This document shows positions 1 through 6,148 of a DNA stretch of 9,013 nt, piece by piece. The first letter of the stretch is position 1; each line of letters starts with the position of its first letter. The notes beneath the pieces were generated by a model, which saw only the letters and a program-made list of their open reading frames with translations, searched no databases and had not been told where the DNA came from. The DNA is from Anaerolineales bacterium (GTDB lineage: Bacteria; Chloroflexota; Anaerolineae; Anaerolineales; UBA4823): the NCBI GenBank assembly GCA_028687395.1, contig JAQUAE010000049.1, positions 1 through 9,013 on the forward strand, written 5' to 3'. A program made the translations under genes and the position numbers.

Positions 1-1557
1 GGTGACGACCAGGTCGCGCCCATGACCGGTAGTTTCTCCGGACACCAACAAGAGCTCGGTCTGGCGCTCGGCGAGCTTTACCTGCGATTGCCCCCGGATG
101 AAGGCGCCGCGCCCATCCAGGATTCCTGCTTGAATCATCTCCGAGACAGAATCCAGGATGCCCGAGCCGCAGATGCCGACGGGGGGTTGATCGCCGATGG
201 TCTTGATGCGCACCTTGCCCTCCGAGATTTGCACCCGCTCGATGGCGCCTGGTGCGGCGCGCATGCCATCCTGAATGTGGGCGCCCTCGAAGGCTGGCCC
301 GGAGGCGCACGAACAACTGATCAACTCGCCGCGCGCCGCCAGGGTGATTTCGGTATTGGTGCCGATATCCAACGCCAGCACCACTTGCCCGGCTTGCACC
401 GCGCCGTAAAACTGGCTGAAAATGGTCGCCAGGAGCATGGAGATGTGATCCGCACCTACGTAGCCAGCCACGTTAGGAGGCAGGAAGACGTTGGCGCCGG
501 GAGCGAGCTCCAAGCCCAGCTCCCGCGCCGGAATTTGCACCGCCTCGCCCACCGCGGGCACGTAGGGAGCAGTGCCGAGTTGGTGGACGGGAAAACCGGC
601 GAACAGGTGATGCATGGCGGTGTTTCCCACCACCACGGCGTCCACGATTTGATCCCGCTCAACAGGAGCGCCTTTATGCTGCGATTCGGCCAGCATCTCG
701 GCAATCATGCCATTCAAGGTTTCCACCAGCCTGCCCTGCAAGATGCGGCGTCCCTCACCGGGTTGGTGAGTGTGTGCGTCGTCCTCGAACTTGTTGGCGT
801 AGGCGATGCGGCTGATGACGTCTTCGCCGAAAGCGATCTGCGGATTCATCGCCCCGGTTTTGAACAGCGTCTTGCCGCTGTTGAGATTCACCAGGAAGGC
901 GGCCAGCTTGGTCGTGCCGATGTCCACCGCCAGGCCCACCAGGGGCGTTCCCTGGGAAGCCTCCCCCTTGCCGGGCAGCAGGGCGATCAGCGAGTCGCCG
1001 CGCAGGGCGGCGCGTGCCGACCATCCCAGGCTGCGGATTTTGTTCGAGAGGGTGGCCAGGACCGGGTATTCGATGCGCACTCGAGGAATCCCCGCGGCGT
1101 GGGCGAGCACCGTGCGCAAGCGTTCGCTGTCCGAGCGCAGGTCGCTGAGCGAGGGCGGGTCGATGTGGATGTCCACGCCGGTGACCGCCGGCGAGGGCTG
1201 CACGTCTTCGAGCTGGCCCTCGACCTGCAAGCGTTGGGGGGTGGTGAGCGATTCGGGAGGGATGTCGATTTTCACATCGCTGAGTGGGTAAGCCTGGCAG
1301 GCCAGGCGGACGCCCTCGGCGAGCTCGTCCGGGCTGAACTCGGCTTCTTCGACCGCGGTGGGTGGGGTCAACTCACCGCTCATCAGGCGCACCTTGCAGC
1401 TATTGCACGCGCCCACCCCGCCGCAAATAGACATCAATTCCACACCGGCGGATTGGGCTGCGTCGAGCAGGGTCTTCCCCGCAGGCGTGATTGCCCGCCG
1501 GCCGACGGGTTGCATATTGACCTGGTAAGTGCCGCGTTTTGGGTTGGGATCAGGCAT
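1..1557 (-). CDS. RACo-like ATP-dependent corrinoid-protein reductive activase (DUF4445 family), 3' end beyond window
   Basis: The minus-strand frame is open for 519 codons from the ATG at 1557 to the left edge, so the C-terminus is missing; relatives usually have about 600-650 residues. The N-terminus is a plant-type 2Fe-2S ferredoxin domain with C45, C51, C54 and C87 (CGGVGAC, NSC, LACQ). An actin/Hsp70-like (ASKHA) nucleotide-binding unit follows, with two phosphate-loop motifs, VDIGTTK (211-217) and LDIGTNTE (396-403), then GPAFEGAHI (420-428) and a GICGSGILD adenosine motif (461-469). Known family role: cytoplasmic ATP-dependent reduction of Co(II) to methyl-accepting Co(I) in corrinoid proteins (RACo, RamA). 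It lies 27 bp after the MttB-like gene on the same strand, so co-transcription is likely. The start was chosen because it leaves a normal lead-in to the ferredoxin fold. No Shine-Dalgarno precedes it, so coupled translation is possible; M15 is a less likely start. Family assignment is confident; the corrinoid partner is unknown. Confidence 0.9.
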   Translation of the reverse strand, partial: MPDPNPKRGTYQVNMQPVGRRAITPAGKTLLDAAQSAGVELMSICGGVGACNSCKVRLMSGELTPPTAVEEAEFSPDELAEGVRLACQAYPLSDVKIDIPPESLTTPQRLQVEGQLEDVQPSPAVTGVDIHIDPPSLSDLRSDSERLRTVLAHAAGIPRVRIEYPVLATLSNKIRSLGWSARAALRGDSLIALLPGKGEASQGTPLVGLAVDIGTTKLAAFLVNLNSGKTLFKTGAMNPQIAFGEDVISRIAYANKFEDDAHTHQPGEGRRILQGRLVETLNGMIAEMLAESQHKGAPVERDQIVDAVVVGNTAMHHLFAGFPVHQLGTAPYVPAVGEAVQIPARELGLELAPGANVFLPPNVAGYVGADHISMLLATIFSQFYGAVQAGQVVLALDIGTNTEITLAARGELISCSCASGPAFEGAHIQDGMRAAPGAIERVQISEGKVRIKTIGDQPPVGICGSGILDSVSEMIQAGILDGRGAFIRGQSQVKLAERQTELLLVSGETTGHGRDLVVT

Positions 1558-1584
1558 GGAGGTTTTGTCGCATAATAGTGGGGT

Positions 1585-3021
1585 TCAGGCGCCTGCCTGG
1601 TGGGCATGCTGCATGATGTCGGTCAGGGCGCGGGATTGCGCTGCCTCGAGGGGAGGGATCTCGTGCCGGGCGAGGAGCTGCTCGGCCTCTCGTTGGGCGC
1701 GCTCGACGACGGTCTGCCTGCCCGCGGCAGTCCAGGAATCCCAACCGGGTTCATTTACTCCCAGGCTGGCCTGCCAGATTTCCCCGGCGTGCAGGTATTT
1801 GCGTGAATGGGGTTCCTTGAGGAAATTGTGGCTGTTCTCCATGGCGTGCGCAATGACGTCTACGGCCAGCGCGTCGGCATCGGCGGCGAAACCGCGCAGC
1901 ACCCGCCGGACGATGCCGATGATATCGTTGTCGATGACCATCTGAAAGTTAGCGGAGAAGACGCCGCCAGCCATCTCTCCCACGCCGGAGAGCTCGTCGG
2001 CGCCGGCGAGGGCGGGCACCAGGGCGTTTACGGCGCGCTCGTAGCCGCTCTGCATGTCGGGGGCGAATCCGCTTCCGGCAAGCCCGTATACATTGACCGG
2101 CAGGCGATAACGGTGGCCAAGCTGCACGGTCGCCGCGGACATCATCCCGACCTCCGGGTTACCCCAGATTGGTGCCCCACTGCGCATATTCAAGACGGAC
2201 AGCCGCCCGCAGTACACGATGGGTAAGCCAGGTCGGCGGGATTCGGCAATCACGATGCAGGCCAATACCTCGGCGTTTTGCTGGACGATCGAACCCGCCA
2301 GCGACATGGGCGAGGTGGCGCCGACGTTCGGGCAGGGCAGCGGGCCGAAGACCAGCCCCTGGTTGGCGATCTCGAGGATGATCTCACAGATGTCGCCCAA
2401 GAAATTCAACGGGCTGACCGGCGAGGCGCCCAGCGAAATCGCCGCCTGATCACCCAGGACGATGCGAGACATCTCAGCCAGCAACCGCACCTCGGTCGCC
2501 GATTGAACGCCTGGGCCGTTCACAGGTTTCAGGGTGTTGCGCAGAGTTTGCTCGTACATGGTCAATACCATCATGTGCGCGGGGACGTCACGGGGCGTGT
2601 ACAAGGGGGTGATCGAAGTGACGTTGTCCAACGCGTCCAGCAAGCGGGTGCTTTCGGCGACATCCCTGGCGCTGGCTGGCCGGAGATCGCCTTGGGGAGC
2701 GTCCAGAACGTCCCTGGCGCCGCCCATGTTGTGCACGTGCAGGCCGCCGCTCCCCAGGGTGATCGTCCCGTCCCTGCCTTCGAGCCTCACCTGGGAGGGG
2801 CACATTTCTAAGCAGGATTCCACCAAATCGTGGGGGAGACAGATGCGACCATGCACCTCGTGGGCGCCGCGTTCCAGTAGCATGGTGCGCGCTTGGGGAT
2901 GGTCCAGCATGACGCCGACCTCGTCCAGGACTCGCAAGGTGGCGGCGTGAATCGCTTCTATCTCTATGGCGCTCAGGGGATGGAATTTGAAACGGTGTGA
3001 TGCTGGGGTTGGATCTACCAT
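1585..3021 (-). CDS. MttB-superfamily (trimethylamine methyltransferase-like) corrinoid-dependent methyltransferase, non-pyrrolysine
   Basis: A complete 478-residue protein, close to the usual 470-495 of the family. The N-terminal LSAIEIEAIHAATLRVLDEV segment (16-35), the NGPGVQSATE stretch (168-177), the glycine-rich PLPCPNVGATSPMSLAG region (227-243) and AGSGFAPDMQSGYERA (315-330) match the MttB/COG5598 pattern. The frame has no internal stop and ends in TGA. Classical archaeal MttB reads an in-frame TAG as pyrrolysine near residue 334; this gene has none, so it belongs with MtgB-like enzymes. Characterised non-Pyl members demethylate glycine betaine, proline betaine, carnitine or gamma-butyrobetaine and pass the methyl group to a cognate corrinoid protein. 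Which substrate applies here cannot be read from the sequence. The ATG at 3021 has AAAAGG nine bases upstream (minus strand; plus 3031-3036). The next gene is the RACo-like activase, and a Dpp-type importer diverges from it. The symbol is left blank because the family is recognised but the orthologue is not. Confidence 0.92.
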   Translation of the reverse strand: MVDPTPASHRFKFHPLSAIEIEAIHAATLRVLDEVGVMLDHPQARTMLLERGAHEVHGRICLPHDLVESCLEMCPSQVRLEGRDGTITLGSGGLHVHNMGGARDVLDAPQGDLRPASARDVAESTRLLDALDNVTSITPLYTPRDVPAHMMVLTMYEQTLRNTLKPVNGPGVQSATEVRLLAEMSRIVLGDQAAISLGASPVSPLNFLGDICEIILEIANQGLVFGPLPCPNVGATSPMSLAGSIVQQNAEVLACIVIAESRRPGLPIVYCGRLSVLNMRSGAPIWGNPEVGMMSAATVQLGHRYRLPVNVYGLAGSGFAPDMQSGYERAVNALVPALAGADELSGVGEMAGGVFSANFQMVIDNDIIGIVRRVLRGFAADADALAVDVIAHAMENSHNFLKEPHSRKYLHAGEIWQASLGVNEPGWDSWTAAGRQTVVERAQREAEQLLARHEIPPLEAAQSRALTDIMQHAHQAGA

Positions 3022-3080
3022 GAAGTATGACCTTTTCTCTGGAAGAGATGAGTTACGCTCGATTATGGAGGCTAATGTGC

Positions 3081-3108
3081 TTTACATTACGCGGGATAGC
3101 ACTATAAT
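3081..3108 (+). promoter_or_regulatory. Candidate sigma70-type promoter for the transporter operon
   Basis: TTTACA (3081-3086), a 16-base spacer and a perfect TATAAT (3103-3108) form a near-consensus housekeeping promoter. Transcription would start near 3115, leaving a leader of about 150 nt before the binding-protein ATG at 3267. It lies closer to the methyltransferase gene than the minus-strand promoter does, so the two candidates point towards each other and their leaders would overlap between about 3115 and 3178. Confidence 0.55.
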
Positions 3109-3184
3109 AAATAAACAAAGGCGACATTTTCCTCAACATCCGCAAGCAGCGGTCAAACAGGGGAAGGAGGTGGCGGGCTAACTA

Positions 3185-3213
3185 ATTATACATTGGCCTT
3201 CAGGCAGGTGCAA
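3185..3213 (-). promoter_or_regulatory. Candidate sigma70-type promoter for the methyltransferase-activase operon
   Basis: Read on the minus strand, TTGCAC (plus 3213-3208) is followed after 17 bases by a perfect TATAAT (3190-3185). The -35 box is poor beyond its TTG; the -10 box and spacing are ideal. Transcription would begin near 3178, giving a leader of about 155 nt before the ATG at 3021. No better minus-strand candidate was found in the gap. Not supported by expression data. Confidence 0.45.
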
Positions 3214-3254
3214 TTCGGCAGCCAGCCTACCCAAATTTCTCATCAAGAGATGAA

Positions 3255-3260
3255 GAGGAG
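3255..3260 (+). promoter_or_regulatory. Strong ribosome binding site of the binding-protein gene
   Basis: GAGGAG ends six bases before the ATG at 3267 and fixes that start. It is one of the best placed Shine-Dalgarno sites in the window, which fits the high expression expected of a solute-binding protein. Confidence 0.8.
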
Positions 3261-3266
3261 AAAATC

Positions 3267-4991
3267 ATGTCACGTAAGCAGATAACCTTTACCCTGGTTT
3301 GCTTATTTGTTGCCGTGAGTTTGGTATTGAGTGGATGCGCCACTGCTCAACCCACTGAGGCGCCCGTCGAGGAAACCGCCCCACCTGAGGCTCCAGAAGT
3401 AGCGACCGAAGCGCCCGTCGCCACGGAAGCCCCAGTCGAGGAGAAGAAAGTCGCCACCTTCATTTGGACCCAGGAATTCGATACACTCAACCCCTTGTAC
3501 ACCAACATGTGGTTCTCGGAAATCACCCAGCAATTGTGGCTGGCCTGGGCGTGGAATTTCGACGAGAACGCCAACCCGGTACCCTACCTGGTGACGGAAA
3601 TGCCCTCTCTGGAGAACGGCGGCCTATCAGGAGACGGCAAGACCATCACCATGAAATTGCGGGACGACATCACCTGGTCGGATGGAACGCCGCTCACCTC
3701 GGCCGATTTCCTGTTCACTTACCAGATGTCAATCGACAAGAACAACGCCGTAGCCTCGGCTTACCCCTACGACCAGGTACTGAGCATGGAAGCGCCGGAT
3801 GACACGACGGTGGTGATGTCCTTCGAAGAACCGTTTGCCGCCTGGCAGGCCACCTTATGGAAGGGCATTCTCCCCGCCCACGTCCTGCAGCCGGTGTACG
3901 ACGCCGAAGGCACCATCGACAACGCCGAATGGAACCTGAATCCCACAGTAGGCTGCGGCCCGTACTTACTTGCCGAATGGGAGTCCGGCAGCTTCGCCCG
4001 CTTCGTGGTCAACGAGGCGTATTGGGGGCCAAAACCGAAGATCGATGAGATCTTCTTCCGCTTCGTCCCGGACGACGCCTCGCAGGTGGCCGCTTTGCTG
4101 GCGGGCGACGGCGACCTGGGCACCTTCATCGCCTACAGCGACGTGCCCAAGCTGGAAGAGGCTGGCGTCAAGATCCAGTCGGTCAAATCTGGCTATAACG
4201 AGGGTATGTTCTTCGTCATCAACGAGGAGTTCTCCCCCGGCATGGCTGACGTCGTTGTGCGCCAGGCAATCGCGATGTCGATCAATCGCCAGGCGATCGT
4301 GGAGGACCTGCTGCTCGGCAAGACCGGCGTCCCAGCCAGCTATTGGGACTCACTGCCGTATTACAACACCCCGCCAGTGGAGGATTATCCCTACGACCCG
4401 GAGGCGGCCAAGGCGATGTTAGACGAGGCCGGTTGGGTGGATAGCAACGGGGACGGGGTGCGCGACAAGGACGGCATCGAGCTGGTCTTCGATTACGGCA
4501 CCACCATCCGCGAGGTGCGCCAGGACACCCAGGCTGTGGTTCAGCAGGACCTGGCCCAGGTGGGCATCAAGGTTGAGCTGCAGAGCTACGATGCGGATAT
4601 CTTCTTCGCCAGCTACGACCAGGATGGCCCGGCTGCCAAGGGTGAGATCGAGATCATGGAGTGGTCCGACACCTCCAACTTCCCAGACCCGGATTACTAC
4701 TACTGGTATTGCAGTGAGATTCCTACCGATGAATACCCGGCAGGAGCGAACTGGCAGTACTACTGTAATGAGGAGCTGGATGAGCTATTCACATTGCAAG
4801 CGACCCAGGTCAATCCCGAGGAACGCCAGGTGACCTTCCAGAAGATCAACCAGATCTTCCACGACGAGGTTGTCTGGTTGGGCGTGTGGCAAGATCCGGA
4901 CTTGTGGGCGGTAGGTTCTAACTTGCAGAGCTACAAGTTCTCGGGTGTAACGCCCTTCTACACCATTACCGAATGGGACCTTGCGGAATAG
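3267..4991 (+). CDS. Family 5 extracellular solute-binding lipoprotein of an Opp/Dpp-type ABC importer
   Basis: A 574-residue protein with a lipoprotein signal: MSRK, a hydrophobic core (about 6-20) and the lipobox LSGC, with C24 as the lipidated residue. Residues 25-61 are a Thr/Glu/Ala/Pro-rich tether. The SBP_5 fold follows, with typical marks such as WSDGTPLTSADFLFTY (137-152), a Ca-loop-like DSNGDGVRDKDG (392-403) and an aromatic run YYYWYC (477-482). C482 and C500 could form a disulfide outside the cell. The family captures peptides, nickel, opines and other small solutes and delivers them to two permeases. The ligand here is unknown; the divergent methyltransferase operon suggests a methylated compound, which is inference. 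It heads the operon, and a strong stem-loop lies between it and the permease gene, an arrangement that often lets the binding protein be made in excess. The length is normal for the family and the frame is intact. Confidence 0.95.
   Translation: MSRKQITFTLVCLFVAVSLVLSGCATAQPTEAPVEETAPPEAPEVATEAPVATEAPVEEKKVATFIWTQEFDTLNPLYTNMWFSEITQQLWLAWAWNFDENANPVPYLVTEMPSLENGGLSGDGKTITMKLRDDITWSDGTPLTSADFLFTYQMSIDKNNAVASAYPYDQVLSMEAPDDTTVVMSFEEPFAAWQATLWKGILPAHVLQPVYDAEGTIDNAEWNLNPTVGCGPYLLAEWESGSFARFVVNEAYWGPKPKIDEIFFRFVPDDASQVAALLAGDGDLGTFIAYSDVPKLEEAGVKIQSVKSGYNEGMFFVINEEFSPGMADVVVRQAIAMSINRQAIVEDLLLGKTGVPASYWDSLPYYNTPPVEDYPYDPEAAKAMLDEAGWVDSNGDGVRDKDGIELVFDYGTTIREVRQDTQAVVQQDLAQVGIKVELQSYDADIFFASYDQDGPAAKGEIEIMEWSDTSNFPDPDYYYWYCSEIPTDEYPAGANWQYYCNEELDELFTLQATQVNPEERQVTFQKINQIFHDEVVWLGVWQDPDLWAVGSNLQSYKFSGVTPFYTITEWDLAE
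3348..3449 (+). repeat. TEAP-type low-complexity tether in the lipoprotein
   Basis: Codons 28-61 encode an imperfect repeat of TEAP/PEAP/ATEAP units ending in EEKK, just after the lipidated C24. Such flexible acidic, proline-rich tethers between the lipid anchor and the binding domain are common in Chloroflexota lipoproteins (general knowledge) and are the main clue to the host lineage. The segment is coding and is unlikely to contact ligand. Confidence 0.75.
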
Positions 4992-5024
4992 GGTCCTGGA
5001 TAGCTAAGAGAAGCTTGTGACAAG

Positions 5025-5053
5025 GGATGGGCTGGGTCGTTCCCAGCCCATCC
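5025..5053 (+). promoter_or_regulatory. Perfect 12-bp stem-loop between binding-protein and permease genes
   Basis: GGATGGGCTGGG (5025-5036) pairs exactly with CCCAGCCCATCC (5042-5053) across a five-base loop TCGTT. It begins 33 bases after the binding-protein stop. No U-run follows, so it is not a standard intrinsic terminator. It more likely shields the 3' end of the upstream message or attenuates transcription, as described between binding-protein and permease genes in other ABC operons. It would also disfavour the ATG at 5027 as a start, since that lies inside the stem. Confidence 0.75.
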
Positions 5054-5086
5054 GCGCACTTTCGTCCGGACTATCCTTCTCCCAAA

Positions 5087-5101
5087 AAGGAAGCGCACTT
5101 G
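5087..5101 (+). promoter_or_regulatory. Ribosome binding site and TTG start deciding the first permease's N-terminus
   Basis: AAGGA (5087-5091) lies seven bases before TTG (5099-5101). Starting here gives the usual MTRYIVRRLLQ opening of DppB-type permeases. An in-frame ATG at 5027 would add 24 residues with no family counterpart, encoded across the stem-loop, and has no good Shine-Dalgarno. Confidence 0.75.
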
Positions 5102-6133
5102 ACACGTTACATCGTACGCCGCTTGTTGCAGGCTGTCCCTCTGTTGTTCGTCATTAGCATCGTGGTCTTTTTGTTGATGATGAATATGGGTGACCCGATA
5201 GCGACCATGGGCGGGCGCTCAGCCACCCGACCCGCTGATCGCCTGCGCTTGAAGAAGCAGTTGGGTTTGGACAAACCCCTCTACGTCCAATACCTGTATT
5301 GGTTGGTCGGCAACGATTGGGCCAAGGTGGACATGGACGATGACGGAATTGCGGAGACGCCGGGTCGTCGCAAAGGGGTATTGCGCGGCGATTTTGGCAC
5401 CTCCCTGGTGAACCGGGGCAAGCCAGTGCTCAAGTTGATCGGAGAGCGCCTGCCGAACACGTTGATCCTGATGCTGGCGGCGGAAGCGGTGATTATCCTG
5501 GGCTCGCTCCTGGTCGGGATTTACTCCGCCTTGCGCCAATATTCCACCCTCGACCACCTGATGACGGGCATCCTCTTCGTCGGTTATTCCATGCCGATCT
5601 TCTTCGTGGCGCTCTTATCCATGTACCTCTTTGCCGTACTGTTCAAGCGCTGGGGATTGCCCTACCTGCCGACGGTGGGCATGTTCGACCCCAAAGTAGG
5701 CAAGACCGCCAGCCAGGTGTTGCTGCACATGGTGCTGCCGGTGTTGAGCATTTCGTTGATCAGTTTTGCAGCGTATAGCCGCTATATCCGCAGCACGATG
5801 CTGGAAGTGCTTAGCCAGGATTACATACGCACAGCCAAATCCAAAGGCTTGCCGCGCCGGGAAATCGTCTTCATCCACGCCTTGAAGAACGCCTCGCTGC
5901 CAATCGTGACAGTGATTGGGCTCGACCTGCCCTTGCTCCTGGGTGGGGCGGTGGTGACGGAGCGCATCTTCGCCTGGCCGGGGATGGGGAGGTTGTTCCT
6001 GGACCACGTCTCGCGCGCCGACCTGCCGGTCGTGATGGGCATCATCATGCTGATTGCGGTAGCAGTTGTGGTGTTTCAAATCATCACCGACGTCACCTAT
6101 GCCTGGCTCGACCCACGCATACGCTACGATTAA
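5099..6133 (+). CDS. dppB: DppB/OppB-type ABC transporter permease
   Basis: A 344-residue inner-membrane protein from the TTG start. A first membrane helix (about 10-30) is followed by the external loop and then five further hydrophobic segments (about 120-142, 153-183, 207-227, 265-290 and 309-332). The cytoplasmic EAA-type coupling motif is DYIRTAKSKGLPRREIVFIH (241-260), followed by ALKNA, and it contacts the ATPase. LRGDFGTS (95-102) is a family signature of the loop. Within that loop residues 71-93 form an unusual charged insertion with D78, D80, D82 and G83 in a DxDxDG pattern. With the DppC-type protein it forms the channel for the captured solute. The stop is 15 bases before the next gene. 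The symbol marks the family; the substrate need not be a dipeptide. Confidence 0.93.
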   Translation: MTRYIVRRLLQAVPLLFVISIVVFLLMMNMGDPIATMGGRSATRPADRLRLKKQLGLDKPLYVQYLYWLVGNDWAKVDMDDDGIAETPGRRKGVLRGDFGTSLVNRGKPVLKLIGERLPNTLILMLAAEAVIILGSLLVGIYSALRQYSTLDHLMTGILFVGYSMPIFFVALLSMYLFAVLFKRWGLPYLPTVGMFDPKVGKTASQVLLHMVLPVLSISLISFAAYSRYIRSTMLEVLSQDYIRTAKSKGLPRREIVFIHALKNASLPIVTVIGLDLPLLLGGAVVTERIFAWPGMGRLFLDHVSRADLPVVMGIIMLIAVAVVVFQIITDVTYAWLDPRIRYD

Positions 6134-6148
6134 CCAGGAAAAAGGACC

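Larger units (their letters stand above)
3022..3266. other. Divergent intergenic region (245 bp), no convincing gene
   Basis: This is the only long non-coding gap. It separates the minus-strand methyltransferase unit from the plus-strand transporter unit and is more AT-rich than the flanking genes. It holds the two candidate promoters listed separately and a 9-bp direct repeat AAGAGATGA (3043-3051 and 3245-3253). Two small inverted repeats each sit just upstream of a ribosome binding site: TCTCT-GGA-AGAGA (3036-3048) and TCATC-AAGA-GATGA (3240-3253). There is also an orphan AAGGAGGTG (3164-3172). I see no match to a riboswitch consensus known to me, including cobalamin, and no terminator. Confidence 0.7.

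Noticed and set aside
22..1575. 517-codon plus-strand open frame opposite the activase gene
   Set aside because: The opposite strand encodes an unmistakable 2Fe-2S plus ASKHA protein with all motifs intact. The plus-strand translation is rich in Gln, Arg, His and Ala with no recognisable domain, typical of an antisense shadow in GC-rich DNA.
2966..3181. Short plus-strand frame covering the methyltransferase start and half of the intergenic gap
   Set aside because: It overlaps the 5' end of the methyltransferase gene, contains the best plus-strand promoter candidate inside it, and lacks a good ribosome binding site.
3022..3266. Cobalamin riboswitch in the leader of the corrinoid-related operon
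   Set aside because: It would make biological sense, but I could not find the conserved B12-box-like sequence or its pairing partners on either strand of the gap.
5025..5053. Stem-loop read as a Rho-independent terminator
   Set aside because: The stem is strong, but the bases after it are not a U-tract and the downstream genes belong to the same importer, so partial attenuation or 3'-end protection is more plausible.
5027..5098. Longer N-terminus for the first permease from the ATG at 5027
   Set aside because: The codon lies inside a perfect hairpin stem, the extra 24 residues match nothing in the family, and a well-spaced Shine-Dalgarno plus TTG at 5099 gives the standard N-terminus.
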